From contig JAYVLG010000077.1 of NCBI GenBank assembly GCA_043759595.1, positions 9,681 through 73,680 on the forward strand: a stretch of 64,000 bases of DNA, in the 5' to 3' direction. Shown piece by piece: positions 26,754 to 34,788 of the stretch. Each line of letters begins with the position of its first letter. Position 1 is the first letter of the stretch. Position numbers and translations under genes: made by a program. The DNA is from Sulfurirhabdus sp043759595 (lineage in GTDB: Bacteria; Pseudomonadota; Gammaproteobacteria; Burkholderiales; SMCO01). The notes under the pieces were generated by a model. It saw nothing but the letters and a program-made list of their open reading frames with translations, was not told where the DNA came from and searched no databases.

Positions 26754-28319
26754 TTAATTAAAAGTCATGTTAAGTCGGGCAGTGATGCCATTTTCAGTGT
26801 AATCACTATTCGCCTGGTTGGAAGTTCTTTCCTGATGACGCAGTTCAACAGAGCCGGTGGTGCCGGGCAGAAACTGTCTGATCAAAGAGAGCCGGACTAT
26901 CCACAGATCATTTTGCAGGGATGATGCGGGTGCTAACACACGATTCCATCCAGCCGAAACACTGGAAGATAAAAGCGGATTGAGCCGCAATGTCCATGCA
27001 GCATTGCCTCCATATTGACGATCGGAATTGCCGCTGACCTGAAATTCGCGCACAGAATTATATGCTGTTAATGCAACGTTGCTTTTGCCTGAGTTGATGC
27101 CGACAGAGGCAGTGAATAATTTATTGATGTAAACATCATTTGATAAGAATGGTACATTTTGAGTTGTGAGCAGGGGTTTCCCTGTGACAGGATCAACATA
27201 ATAATAAGGCTGGCCCTGAGGCGTTGTGTAAACCACTACACCTGTGACCGGTCGCAAAGCAACTGTCCGTGTATCAGTCACATCTTGAGAGTATTTTGCG
27301 CTCCATGTGGTCATCCGTGTGCGATGGCTGAGATCAAGTGAGTAGGTTTTGCCAAAAAAACGCCGACCATAGCTGGCCTGGATTGATGTGCGGTCAGAGG
27401 GGGTCCAGCCAAACCCGGCACTCCAGAATGATCCGCCGGTACTTGCGCCAGGTGCGGTTGCATAGGTGTTGGTTTCATTTCCGGCAGAAGTAAATAGTCT
27501 GAATTTGGGCGTCAAATTGTAACCCAGCGTACCCGAAGTGCTTTTCGATTCCCGATCAGACTGGCTGATATCAGAGGTGATTTTACTGTTCTTGTAATTC
27601 AGGCCCCAAAATACATCGTTAAATGATTGGCCGCTGTTCAAATTTAACGCTACTGCGTTGGAAGTACTATTTGCAACACCGCCCGATGAATAGAATACCT
27701 GGTCATGGGTGACGCGGGCTTCTCCGGTGGCCACAGATCCAAATTTATGCCGCAGATAGGGGCTTAAGCTATAGGTTGAAACAGTGGTGATATTGCTGGT
27801 ATCGCCGGTGGTTGTATCCGTACCCTGGGGGCCAAGGTAGGAAATATTTTGTTGGCCGATATTTGCTCGTGCGTCCATGTAAAGGGTCTGATCAACCAGT
27901 TCTGCGTTGGCAGTGCCCGCCAGTTGATGGTACAACCGGTTGCGTTGCACCTCTCCTAGAGAGATAACATCTTGCAGAGAGTAATTCACATCGAGTTTTA
28001 CCCTCCCGACACTCTTCCCGCTGACGGTAACACCTGGGGCAATCTGGGTGGTAAATCCACTTTTTTGGTTCTGTGAAGACAGATTGACGTTGTCAGAATA
28101 GGTTTCAAGCACACTGAAGGTTGGTGTAACTTTCCAGTCCGCAGCACTGGTTGCGGTGGAACTCATTAATGCGATTAACAACGTAGAAAAGTGGATGATA
28201 AAAGGGCTGGTAACTGAAGTATTCAACGCTGCATTCTTTTCTGCCACGGGTTTTTTCTGAAATACCTGGGCACTTATGACTAAAGCTTTATTGGTTATTT
28301 TAGCTACCATAATATCCAT
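26754..28319 (-). CDS. predicted outer-membrane beta-barrel, PEP-CTERM system-associated (TIGR03016 type)
   Basis: The 521-residue protein has a long basic N-terminal lead followed by a hydrophobic stretch (FIIHFSTLLIALMSSTATSA) ending in a signal-peptide-like AxA site near residue 59. The rest alternates polar and aromatic residues, contains many Ser/Thr/Tyr/Asn, and ends in LNMTFN, a terminal Phe-type beta-signal. DWKVTPTFSVLETYSDNVNL opens the barrel, as in relatives from exosortase A loci. It is likely an outer-membrane channel or anchor for the exported polymer; the function is inferred. Two close starts exist, 28319 and 28310, both overlapping the kinase gene stop; the first is used here. 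Confidence 0.9.
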   Translation of the reverse strand: MDIMVAKITNKALVISAQVFQKKPVAEKNAALNTSVTSPFIIHFSTLLIALMSSTATSAADWKVTPTFSVLETYSDNVNLSSQNQKSGFTTQIAPGVTVSGKSVGRVKLDVNYSLQDVISLGEVQRNRLYHQLAGTANAELVDQTLYMDARANIGQQNISYLGPQGTDTTTGDTSNITTVSTYSLSPYLRHKFGSVATGEARVTHDQVFYSSGGVANSTSNAVALNLNSGQSFNDVFWGLNYKNSKITSDISQSDRESKSTSGTLGYNLTPKFRLFTSAGNETNTYATAPGASTGGSFWSAGFGWTPSDRTSIQASYGRRFFGKTYSLDLSHRTRMTTWSAKYSQDVTDTRTVALRPVTGVVVYTTPQGQPYYYVDPVTGKPLLTTQNVPFLSNDVYINKLFTASVGINSGKSNVALTAYNSVREFQVSGNSDRQYGGNAAWTLRLNPLLSSSVSAGWNRVLAPASSLQNDLWIVRLSLIRQFLPGTTGSVELRHQERTSNQANSDYTENGITARLNMTFN

Positions 28320-29214
28320 AATAATCTGATCCAGTGATGGCGGTGGTTTTGTTCAGCAACATACCTACTACGTCACACGATTCAATTCGGGATAATGCCT
28401 CTTTTACCGCGTCTTCAGGCGTTTTTTCAGCCTCAACAACCATGACAATCTGGCCCATTTGCGTGGCAAGGGCACTGGATTCGCTGGTGGAAAGCAGAGG
28501 GGGAGAGTCAAAAATAATAATCCTGTCTGGATAACGATTGCCCATATCTTCAAGCAGTTTATCCATGGCTTCACTCGCCAGTAACTCAGTGGCATGACGG
28601 TAAGTTTGACCGGCTGGTAGAATGGTCAGTTTCTCGATGTTTGTCCGAATAAGCACGTCGGCAAGTTCAAGATTGCTGTCACGCAGTACATCAAGCAGGC
28701 CCAGGCTGTCTTTTTGAAGCCCCAGATATTCCAGGATGCGCGGCCTTGCAACGTCAGCGTCAACCAGCAGAACTGTCCGATCCATTTCCAGGGCGATGCT
28801 GATGGCAAGGTTGATTGAACAAAATGATTTCCCTTCGCCGGGCAGGGAGCTGGTAACCATGATCAGATTGCCATTTTTTATGGGAGCCGCGCCTTGGCCA
28901 AGCGCATTAGCCAAAAGCGGACGTTTAATCAACCTGAATTCTTCAGCAATTTTGCTTCTTTCGGCGTCCGGCGTAATGACGCCCATTTTCTTTAATTTAG
29001 CTAAATTAATATTTTCATGCCGCGACTTTGCTGGTTCCTGAACAGGTTCAACATGAACTTCAGGCGGGGCAACTTTGGGCTGCACAGCACTTTCAATCGC
29101 CCGCTCAATCAGGCTTGAAGTTTCATTATGGGGTGCTGCGCTTTCTGCAGGGGGGGTAACTCCCTGCTTATTGCCTGGATGCAGCTTGTTAATAGCGTTC
29201 TCAATGATGCTCAT
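28300..29214 (-). CDS. XrtA-associated tyrosine-protein kinase (BY-kinase, TIGR03018 type)
   Basis: The 304-residue cytoplasmic kinase has Walker A SLPGEGKS at 123-130, Walker A' VLLVDADVARPRI at 148-160 and Walker B IIIFDSPPLL. It ends in a tyrosine cluster, DYYGYYGS, the autophosphorylation tail of bacterial tyrosine kinases. The first 100 residues are a linker with Pro and Glu. It works with the Wzz-like protein encoded next to it, and phosphorylation of the tail governs chain length and polymer export. The gene lies 45 bases after the wzz-like gene, with a strong GGAAGG-type ribosome site, and overlaps the barrel gene by 20 bases. Confidence 0.95.
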   Translation of the reverse strand: MSIIENAINKLHPGNKQGVTPPAESAAPHNETSSLIERAIESAVQPKVAPPEVHVEPVQEPAKSRHENINLAKLKKMGVITPDAERSKIAEEFRLIKRPLLANALGQGAAPIKNGNLIMVTSSLPGEGKSFCSINLAISIALEMDRTVLLVDADVARPRILEYLGLQKDSLGLLDVLRDSNLELADVLIRTNIEKLTILPAGQTYRHATELLASEAMDKLLEDMGNRYPDRIIIFDSPPLLSTSESSALATQMGQIVMVVEAEKTPEDAVKEALSRIESCDVVGMLLNKTTAITGSDYYGYYGS

Positions 29215-29259
29215 AGCCTGTCTGTTTCCTTCCTAAGTCTGGTCGCTTTGAACATGAAA

Positions 29260-30786
29260 TTAGCGCACCATTACCAATTGCAACGTAATCAAAACACCAT
29301 AAACGCCAAGCAGACTGACCACAGATAATCCATAAGCGAATAGTTTTTTCCGCTTCTTTTTGAGCGAATCGGGTGTTTCTATGCGAGATACTGCGCCTAG
29401 CAGTGGCAGGCCGGAAATTTCCCTGAGATTCACCCTGTCATCCACAGTACGCCTGATCTGGCTGATCAGGAATGCAACGGCAATGCCTGCACCCAATCCA
29501 CCAAGCAGGACAAACGACATGAGCATAATGCGATTAGGCCATGCTGGCGTCAGTGGAACGCGAGGCGGGTCGATGACGCGTATATCAACTGTGTCTGCCT
29601 TGTTTTCAACTTCACTGGACATGGATGCTGTTTCACGTCTTGCGAGAAGGGAGGCGTAGTTGGATTTGTATACTTCATAATCACGTGTCAATTGCGTGTA
29701 TTGCGCTTCAACTTCGGGCACGCTGTTGGCTGCTGCTTTCAATTGACTGAAACGTTTCTCATATTCACCTACACGGGCACGCAGTGAGGCAGCATTGGCA
29801 TCTGCTTCTGAAAGTGCAATGGATAATTGCTGATAAACCGGGTTTTGGCTTTGTGCAGCAGAGTTTCCGGGTTTACGCTTGGATGCTTCTTCTTTTTTTT
29901 GTGCTTCCAGTTGGGCAATCAGTTTTTTTGTTGCAACGATATCCGGGTGCAATTCAGTATATTGAAGTCGCATGCCATCCATATTCTTTTTCAATGATTC
30001 AATACGCGCATCAATCTCAGGGTCGCTGCTTGCGACAACAGCGGTTGTTGCATTGGGGTCTTCATCGGATAGTTGCCGTTTCAACTGATCGCGTCTGTCT
30101 TCAGCTTCGCGCAGGTCTAATTTTGCTTGATTAAGCGAATTGCTCATTTCAGCCAGCTTGGCGTAATAACCACCACCTTCACCTGGCATTAAGCCCATGT
30201 GAGTGCGTTTGAAATCAGTAATCGCACTTTCGGCTGCAATGAGCTTTTGTTCCTGGGATTTTAGCTGATCTTCGATAAATTTCTGAGAGGAGGCAATATC
30301 CTTGCGTGTAGTGCCAAGGCTGCTTTCTACAAAAATCGTGAGTAGAGACTGTACAACCCGTTTTGCTACTTCAGGCTTTTTGTTCTGGTAAGAAATGGTG
30401 TAAAGATTTTCACGGTCTGTACCTTGTATTTCAATTTGTGACGACAGCTGGTTGAGCAGTTGCTCCATTTGCGCCGGATCTTTTGCATTTAAATCCTGGT
30501 CAGTCATGCGCGTCACTTTTTCAAGGTTCGGACGGCTTAGCAAGGTGCGGGTGATCATGTTGATTTGCTGGCCAACGTTAGGGTTGACAGTCAAGCCTGC
30601 CAGGAGAGGCTTGAGTAATGACTGGGTATCAACATAGACCCTTGCGGATGCTTCATAACGGTCAGGCAGAGTATAAACCCAAGCCCATCCAACAGCGCTT
30701 ACCAGCCATGCCACAAAGATGGCATACCAACGGCGGCGCCAAGTGGCTTTTACATAAGTAAGTAACTGTGCGAGTGTTTCATGCAT
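29260..30786 (-). CDS. Wzz/GumC-type chain-length determinant, XrtA-associated (TIGR03007 type)
   Basis: The 508-residue polysaccharide co-polymerase has a helix at residues 20-37 (YAIFVAWLVSAVGWAWVY), a long periplasmic coiled-coil rich in Lys, Glu and Gln (about 180-400), and a second helix near 427-449 preceded by VIDPPRVPLTPAWPNRIML, the Pro-rich Wzz signature. A third hydrophobic segment closes the protein. It sets chain length in concert with the kinase encoded downstream. A hairpin with a short T-run (30815-30839) lies between it and the export lipoprotein gene. Confidence 0.94.
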   Translation of the reverse strand: MHETLAQLLTYVKATWRRRWYAIFVAWLVSAVGWAWVYTLPDRYEASARVYVDTQSLLKPLLAGLTVNPNVGQQINMITRTLLSRPNLEKVTRMTDQDLNAKDPAQMEQLLNQLSSQIEIQGTDRENLYTISYQNKKPEVAKRVVQSLLTIFVESSLGTTRKDIASSQKFIEDQLKSQEQKLIAAESAITDFKRTHMGLMPGEGGGYYAKLAEMSNSLNQAKLDLREAEDRRDQLKRQLSDEDPNATTAVVASSDPEIDARIESLKKNMDGMRLQYTELHPDIVATKKLIAQLEAQKKEEASKRKPGNSAAQSQNPVYQQLSIALSEADANAASLRARVGEYEKRFSQLKAAANSVPEVEAQYTQLTRDYEVYKSNYASLLARRETASMSSEVENKADTVDIRVIDPPRVPLTPAWPNRIMLMSFVLLGGLGAGIAVAFLISQIRRTVDDRVNLREISGLPLLGAVSRIETPDSLKKKRKKLFAYGLSVVSLLGVYGVLITLQLVMVR

Positions 30787-30814
30787 GCTTTGTGTTTCCG
30801 AGTGTCTGATACAA

Positions 30815-30839
30815 AATCCCCGCCCCGAGGCAGGGGATT
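30815..30839 (-). terminator. intra-operon hairpin with short T-run, possible attenuator
   Basis: On the minus strand, AATCCCC pairs with GGGGATT across an 11-base G/C-rich loop region, and TTTTG follows directly. It lies in the 63-base gap between the export lipoprotein gene and the chain-length gene. It could stop part of the transcripts, making more lipoprotein than downstream products, or could protect an mRNA end. The T-run is short, so full termination is unlikely. Confidence 0.45.
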
Positions 30840-30849
30840 CTGTAAAGTA

Positions 30850-31485
30850 TTAGAACCAGCTTTCAGGAATTACCAGCACGTCACCAGGTCGCATTTCAGC
30901 GTTAGCAGTTACGTCACCGCCTTTAACCAGATCTTCAAGACGAACGGATAGCTGCTGTTGTTTGCCATCGGTGGTGCGCAGGATGATGGCTTTGTTTCCC
31001 GCTGCAAAATCGGTCACGCCACCTACTGCAATCATGACGTCAATCAGACTCATGCCTTCACGGTAATTGAGTGCTTGAGGCTTTGCTGCTTGGCCAATAA
31101 TGCGTATTTGCTGACTGAACGGACCGACTCCCCCAGCGACGATGACCGTAGCGATGGGATCCTGAATGTATTTGGAAAGCGATTTTTCAATGTCACGCGC
31201 TAATTGTGTGGGTGTTTTTCCACTGGCTGGTAAATCCTCTACCAGATTCATGGTCATTTTTCCATCAGGCCTGACGGGAAAAGAACCTGACAACTCCGGG
31301 TTTCTCCATACGAAAACACTGACACTGTCGCCAGGGCCAATCAGGTAATACCAGTCTGACATCTTTTCAGCCGAAGCGGGTGCAGGAGGGTGGGATGACG
31401 TGGCGCAGCCGCTGACTGCGAGGATCAAAACTGCAGGTAATACTTTCCAGCCACAGTTCATTATTTTTTTAACTATATCCACCAT
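30850..31485 (-). CDS. polysaccharide export outer-membrane lipoprotein, XrtA-associated (Wza/EpsA-like)
   Basis: The 211-residue protein has a lipoprotein signal with a lipobox AVSGC (Cys27). DWYYLIGPGDSVSVFVWRNP begins the PES (polysaccharide export) domain, and the SLBB-like part follows (VIAGGVG to GDVLVIPESWF). The Wza family forms the outer-membrane channel for capsular polymers; the mature protein here is short, as in exosortase A members (TIGR03027 type). ATG at 31485 has a GGAGG site 4 bases upstream, one of the best ribosome sites in the window. It is the first gene of the long minus-strand operon, and the promoter region is 31486-31808. Confidence 0.94.
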   Translation of the reverse strand: MVDIVKKIMNCGWKVLPAVLILAVSGCATSSHPPAPASAEKMSDWYYLIGPGDSVSVFVWRNPELSGSFPVRPDGKMTMNLVEDLPASGKTPTQLARDIEKSLSKYIQDPIATVIVAGGVGPFSQQIRIIGQAAKPQALNYREGMSLIDVMIAVGGVTDFAAGNKAIILRTTDGKQQQLSVRLEDLVKGGDVTANAEMRPGDVLVIPESWF

Positions 31486-31513
31486 GCTACCTCCATGTAA
31501 TATTTTGAATTAT

Positions 31514-31529
31514 GGCTGTTATTATGCCA
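31514..31529 (-). promoter_or_regulatory. candidate sigma-54 (-24/-12) promoter for the exopolysaccharide operon
   Basis: The minus strand reads TGGCATAATAACAGCC. The -24 element TGGCA is exact, and GC falls at the required spacing, but the -12 TT is replaced by CA. Transcription would start near 31503, leaving a leader of about 18 bases that contains the GGAGG site. Exosortase A loci are often run by the PrsK/PrsR pair, where PrsR is a sigma-54 activator; neither gene is in the window. Confidence 0.4.
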
Positions 31530-31547
31530 CATAAGTTTTTTAGTATA

Positions 31548-31577
31548 AATATATTATATTTTATACAATAGGTTCAA
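31548..31577 (-). promoter_or_regulatory. candidate sigma-70-type promoter, alternative to the sigma-54 site
   Basis: On the minus strand TTGAAC (31572-31577) and TATATT (31548-31553) are separated by 18 bases in a very A+T-rich stretch. Such matches arise by chance in A+T-rich DNA, so this is a weak candidate. It would give a leader of about 55 bases including the sigma-54-like motif. Confidence 0.25.
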
Positions 31578-31808
31578 ATAACTGAGATTACTCACCTCGA
31601 TACAGGCTCACCATATTCACTTTAACAAGAGAAAGCAAGTTTCAGGCCATGAATGACTTTGCCCGGTGTCAAGGGCCTGGCTAAATTAGGCTATGAGAAC
31701 CGCATCTTAACTCAGCAGTTATGACGACAATTTGACAGTTCACTGGGTAGCCTGGCTGTTAAAGTGCCCTTTTGAAGTTCATTAAACAGGTAACATATTT
31801 CAAACGCA

Positions 31809-32417
31809 TCATCGCTGATAAAATGCCGACGATTCCGGGTAGTCCGCTTCTTTAAAAGCAGCTTGGCGTTTTTTGCATTGCGGGCAGTGGCCACAATGCA
31901 TAGTGTAGCCTAGCAGGCAACTATATGTTTTAGTGTAATCCATGCCAATTAATGCGCCTTTCTGGATAATACTGGCCTTGGATAAATTCAATAATGGAGT
32001 GGCAATTTCAATTTCACCGAGTGTGCGTGCCATAGCCTGAAATTGTGCCAGGAATGCGAGTGAGGCACTGGGATAAGCCTGCGTGTCTTCCTGGTTAAGG
32101 GCAATGTATACGCGATTGGCTCCGAGTTGTGCGGCATAACTGAGTCCCAGGCTTAAAGCGATCAGGTTGCGGTGAGGGATAGGTACGTGCATTTTATTGC
32201 CTTGATCTTCCCTGAAATCATGCCCGACTTGCGACATGTTTAATTTCTTGAGTTTCATGCCAAGGGTCATGCACTGTGAGAGTGCGGCCTTGCTCTCTTG
32301 CAGTGCCGCACGTTGACCATAATCAATGAAAACCGGATAGAGTTCACTGGGTGTCGGGTTCATATATAAAAGAGTAGAACTCTCAATGCCGCCGCTTAAG
32401 AGAATAATTTCTGGCAT
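31809..32417 (-). CDS. divergent QueC/ExsB-like PP-loop ATPase
   Basis: The 202-residue protein is related to 7-cyano-7-deazaguanine synthase. It has a PP-loop LLSGGIESSTLLY at 6-18, the VPIPHRNLIALSL block at 78-90 matching the QueC PGRN region, and a zinc-binding Cys set Cys167, Cys175, Cys178, Cys181 (CGHCPQC). It departs from standard QueC: SGGxDS becomes SGGIES, and the YPDCR block is replaced by YPSAS. No queD, queE or queF gene is near. It may still make preQ0, or may act on another substrate, as other QueC-like proteins do. It starts 95 bases from the divergent MazG gene. Confidence 0.75.
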   Translation of the reverse strand: MPEIILLSGGIESSTLLYMNPTPSELYPVFIDYGQRAALQESKAALSQCMTLGMKLKKLNMSQVGHDFREDQGNKMHVPIPHRNLIALSLGLSYAAQLGANRVYIALNQEDTQAYPSASLAFLAQFQAMARTLGEIEIATPLLNLSKASIIQKGALIGMDYTKTYSCLLGYTMHCGHCPQCKKRQAAFKEADYPESSAFYQR

Positions 32418-32512
32418 ATATTAGTAGACAAGGTTATTAAATTAATCGTAGCTCAATTTTTAAAAGTTAACATATCATTCATTTTGGTCAAAGATGAAAT
32501 ATTCAGGGAAAA

Positions 32513-32869
32513 ATGATGAAAGGTGACTCTCTTAAGGGTTTGCAGGGTGATATTCGTGCTTTTGCCAAGACGCGGGACTGGGAACAATTTCATACGCCGA
32601 AGAATCTGAGTATGGCATTAAGCGTAGAAGTGGCAGAGCTGATGGAGCATTTTCAATGGCTGAGTCCCCAGCAAAGTTTGACGCTTGATCCGCCCAAGCT
32701 GGAGGAAGTGTCTCAGGAAATCGGGGATGTGTTGATCTATCTGACACGGCTTGCAGATGTGTTGGGAATCGATCCTGTGGATGCCGCATTCAGAAAAATG
32801 CAACTGAATGAAATCAAATATCCGGTGGAAAAATCGAAAGGTATTGCGGCTAAATATACTGAGCTGTAA
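32513..32869 (+). CDS. MazG-like nucleotide pyrophosphohydrolase (dCTPase/RS21-C6 type)
   Basis: The 118-residue all-helical enzyme has the MazG metal motifs ALSVEVAELMEHFQW (ExxE) and QEIGDVLIYLTRLAD (ExxD), then a helix with NEIKYPVEKSKG, as in the small house-cleaning pyrophosphohydrolases that remove non-canonical or excess NTPs and dNTPs. AGGG lies four bases before the first ATG (32513) and seven before the second (32516), so either may be used. It starts a plus-strand series with the ferredoxin, hydrolase and ABC genes, but a 106-base gap follows, so co-transcription is uncertain. Confidence 0.9.
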   Translation: MMKGDSLKGLQGDIRAFAKTRDWEQFHTPKNLSMALSVEVAELMEHFQWLSPQQSLTLDPPKLEEVSQEIGDVLIYLTRLADVLGIDPVDAAFRKMQLNEIKYPVEKSKGIAAKYTEL

Positions 32870-32975
32870 GGTTAATGGTTGAGTATTCGCCTCGATTTTT
32901 GTAATGGAAAGCACAAAAATCTTTAAAGGTCTGATGCGGTATAATCTCCCCAATGAAAACTGTGAAGCGAGTTCG

Positions 32976-33284
32976 ATGAGTTACTATAAATACCATGTAT
33001 TTTTCTGCACGAATCAACGCGAAGACGGAGCTGCCTGCTGTGCGGATTTCGATGCGCAGGCTGTGCGAGATTACGCAAAAGATAAAATAAAAAAACTGAA
33101 GTTAAGTGGTCCGGGTATGTGCCGTATAAATAGTGCCGGCTGTATGGACCGTTGTAATGAGGGGCCTGTGCTTGCTGTCTACCCAGAAGGGGTGTGGTAC
33201 ACCTATGTGGATAAATCCGATATTGATGAAATCATCGAGGAGCATCTTCAGCATGGTCGTGTTGTAGATCGGCTGAAAATTTAA
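32976..33284 (+). CDS. thioredoxin-like 2Fe-2S ferredoxin
   Basis: The 102-residue protein reads YKYHVFFCTNQREDGAACC at the N-terminus and GPGMCRINSAGCMDRCNEGP in the middle. The Cys in FFC, then MC, GC and RC are the four ligands of thioredoxin-fold 2Fe-2S ferredoxins. YPEGVWYTYVD and the following acidic helix complete the fold. It should be a small cytoplasmic electron carrier with an unknown partner. The ATG at 32976 is chosen because the extra 24 residues of the longer frame are unlike the family. The hydrolase gene begins two bases after its stop, so both are in one operon. Confidence 0.9.
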   Translation: MSYYKYHVFFCTNQREDGAACCADFDAQAVRDYAKDKIKKLKLSGPGMCRINSAGCMDRCNEGPVLAVYPEGVWYTYVDKSDIDEIIEEHLQHGRVVDRLKI

Positions 33285-33286
33285 GC

Positions 33287-33889
33287 GTGAAGCGTTATAA
33301 GCTAAGAATCGATGGCCCTAGCGGCAAGATCGAAACGGTCATTAATGATCCGGGTCCTGAGCGTATAGGCATTGCCCTGATCGCGCACCCCCATCCGTTG
33401 CACGGTGGCACGCTGGATAACAAGGTGGTGCAAACGGTGGCCGACACGCTGCTTTCATTGGGTTATGTTGCTGTCCGTCCAAATTTTCGTGGCGTTGGCA
33501 TGAGTGAAGGTGACTATGACCACGGTGAAGGCGAAGTAGAAGATATGCTGGCAGCCCACGCATTTGTTCAACCGCGCTATCCTGATCTGCCATTGTTATT
33601 GGCAGGTTTTTCGTTTGGCGCCCATGTGCAGAATCAGATTGGACATAAGCTCAACGCGCAGCAGGTTGTTTTGATTGGCCCAGCGGTCAATATGTTTGAT
33701 TTTGGTGATGTAGCACCTAATGCCACCATTATTCATGGTGAAAAAGATGAACTGGTTCCTTTGGAAGTGGTGCAAACCTGGTCAGAAGCTCAGGGGGTGA
33801 AACTTGTGGTGCTGGAAGGTGCAGATCACTTTTTTCATCGTAAATTATCGCAGCTCAAACAGACCCTGGTTGAACTATGTCAGTGCTGA
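33287..33889 (+). CDS. alpha/beta hydrolase (small serine-hydrolase type)
   Basis: The 200-residue protein has an oxyanion-type HPHPLHGGTLDNKVV start, the RPNFRGVGMSEG block, a nucleophile elbow GFSFGAH (Ser in LLLAGFSFG), an acid in IIHGEKDELV and a catalytic-type His in GADHFFHRKL. It is close to the 210-residue cytosolic alpha/beta hydrolases widely present next to core genes in Proteobacteria; the substrate is unknown. The start is GTG, two bases after the ferredoxin stop, and its end overlaps the ABC ATPase start by 13 bases, giving translational coupling. Confidence 0.88.
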   Translation: MKRYKLRIDGPSGKIETVINDPGPERIGIALIAHPHPLHGGTLDNKVVQTVADTLLSLGYVAVRPNFRGVGMSEGDYDHGEGEVEDMLAAHAFVQPRYPDLPLLLAGFSFGAHVQNQIGHKLNAQQVVLIGPAVNMFDFGDVAPNATIIHGEKDELVPLEVVQTWSEAQGVKLVVLEGADHFFHRKLSQLKQTLVELCQC

Positions 33890-34788
33890 GTGCAAAAGGA
33901 TTGCGCAAGCGCTACGGCACAGCCGAGGTTGTTGCCGGGATTGACCTGGAAGTGAAAGCAGGGGAATGCTTTGGATTGCTGGGACCCAATGGCGCCGGTA
34001 AAACCACGACGCTCAGGCTGCTGCTCGGGCTGGTTGATCCTGATGCCGGGGAAATGAAAATTCTGGACTACCCTGTTCCAGCGAAGGCTCGTGAAGCCAG
34101 AATGAAAATCGGGGTGGTGCCGCAAATGGATAGCCTGGACCCGGATTTTACAGTGCGTGAAAATTTGATGGTTTACGGCAGGTATTTTGGCATACCGGAT
34201 GCGGAAATTGCTGCGCGAATTCCAGATTTACTCGAATTGGCAGGTTTGAGCCAACGCGCGGATGCGCGTATCAATGTGTTGTCTGGTGGGATGAAGCGGC
34301 GACTGACTTTGGCGCGGGCATTGATTAACGACCCTGATGTGATTTTTCTGGATGAGCCGACAACCGGGTTGGACCCGCAAGCACGGCACATGATGTGGCA
34401 AGGTTTGAGGAGACTGCTGAATAAAGGGAAAACCATTATTCTGACCACGCACTTTATGGATGAGGCAGAGCGTATTTGTGATCGACTGAGTGTCATGGAC
34501 AATGGCAAGATCATTGCCACAGGCAGCCCCCGTGAGCTGATCGAGCAATATATAGAGCCAGGTGTAGTGGAGTTGTATGGCGAACAAGCGGCAGCCTGGG
34601 GGCAGCAATATGGTTCGACACTCTGTGAAAGAGCTGAGTTGGCTGGTGAAACCCTGTTTTGTTATACCCGCGATGGTGAAGCGCTCATGGAAAACCTGCG
34701 TTCGCAGACCAGTATGCGTTACATGCACAGGCCAGCCAATCTTGAGGATGTATTTTTGAAGCTCACTGGCCGGGATTTACGGGACTGA
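33877..34788 (+). CDS. nodI: ABC transporter ATPase, NodI/ABC-2 type
   Basis: The 303-residue ATPase carries Walker A LGPNGAGKT, signature LSGGMKRRL, Walker B VIFLDEPTTGLDP and the H-loop LTTHFMDEAE. The N-terminal and C-terminal parts (ANLEDVFLKLTGRDLRD) match the NodI/DrrA branch. It pairs with the NodJ-like permease encoded next to it (TGATG overlap). NodIJ exports lipo-chitin signals in rhizobia, but in other proteobacteria the pair is a general exporter, so the substrate is unknown here. No nod synthesis gene is visible, so the symbol indicates family only. Confidence 0.93.
   Translation: MSVLSAKGLRKRYGTAEVVAGIDLEVKAGECFGLLGPNGAGKTTTLRLLLGLVDPDAGEMKILDYPVPAKAREARMKIGVVPQMDSLDPDFTVRENLMVYGRYFGIPDAEIAARIPDLLELAGLSQRADARINVLSGGMKRRLTLARALINDPDVIFLDEPTTGLDPQARHMMWQGLRRLLNKGKTIILTTHFMDEAERICDRLSVMDNGKIIATGSPRELIEQYIEPGVVELYGEQAAAWGQQYGSTLCERAELAGETLFCYTRDGEALMENLRSQTSMRYMHRPANLEDVFLKLTGRDLRD

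Larger units (their letters stand above)
31486..31808. other. 323-base intergenic region upstream of the exopolysaccharide operon
   Basis: No convincing gene is seen. The first 100 bases next to the export lipoprotein gene are very A+T-rich and hold two promoter-like motifs for the minus strand, given as separate entries. The remaining part, toward the QueC-like gene, has mixed composition and short frames with no recognisable protein. Both flanking genes lie on the minus strand, so this region is the 3' flank of the QueC-like gene and the leader of the exopolysaccharide operon. No intrinsic terminator for the QueC-like gene stands out. Confidence 0.7.

Noticed and set aside
31712..31894. A 60-codon minus-strand frame after the QueC-like gene
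   Set aside because: It covers the end of the QueC-like gene in another frame and has no recognisable motif.
34228..34728. A 166-codon minus-strand frame
   Set aside because: It is opposite the NodI-like ATPase, whose Walker and signature motifs leave no doubt about the real strand.
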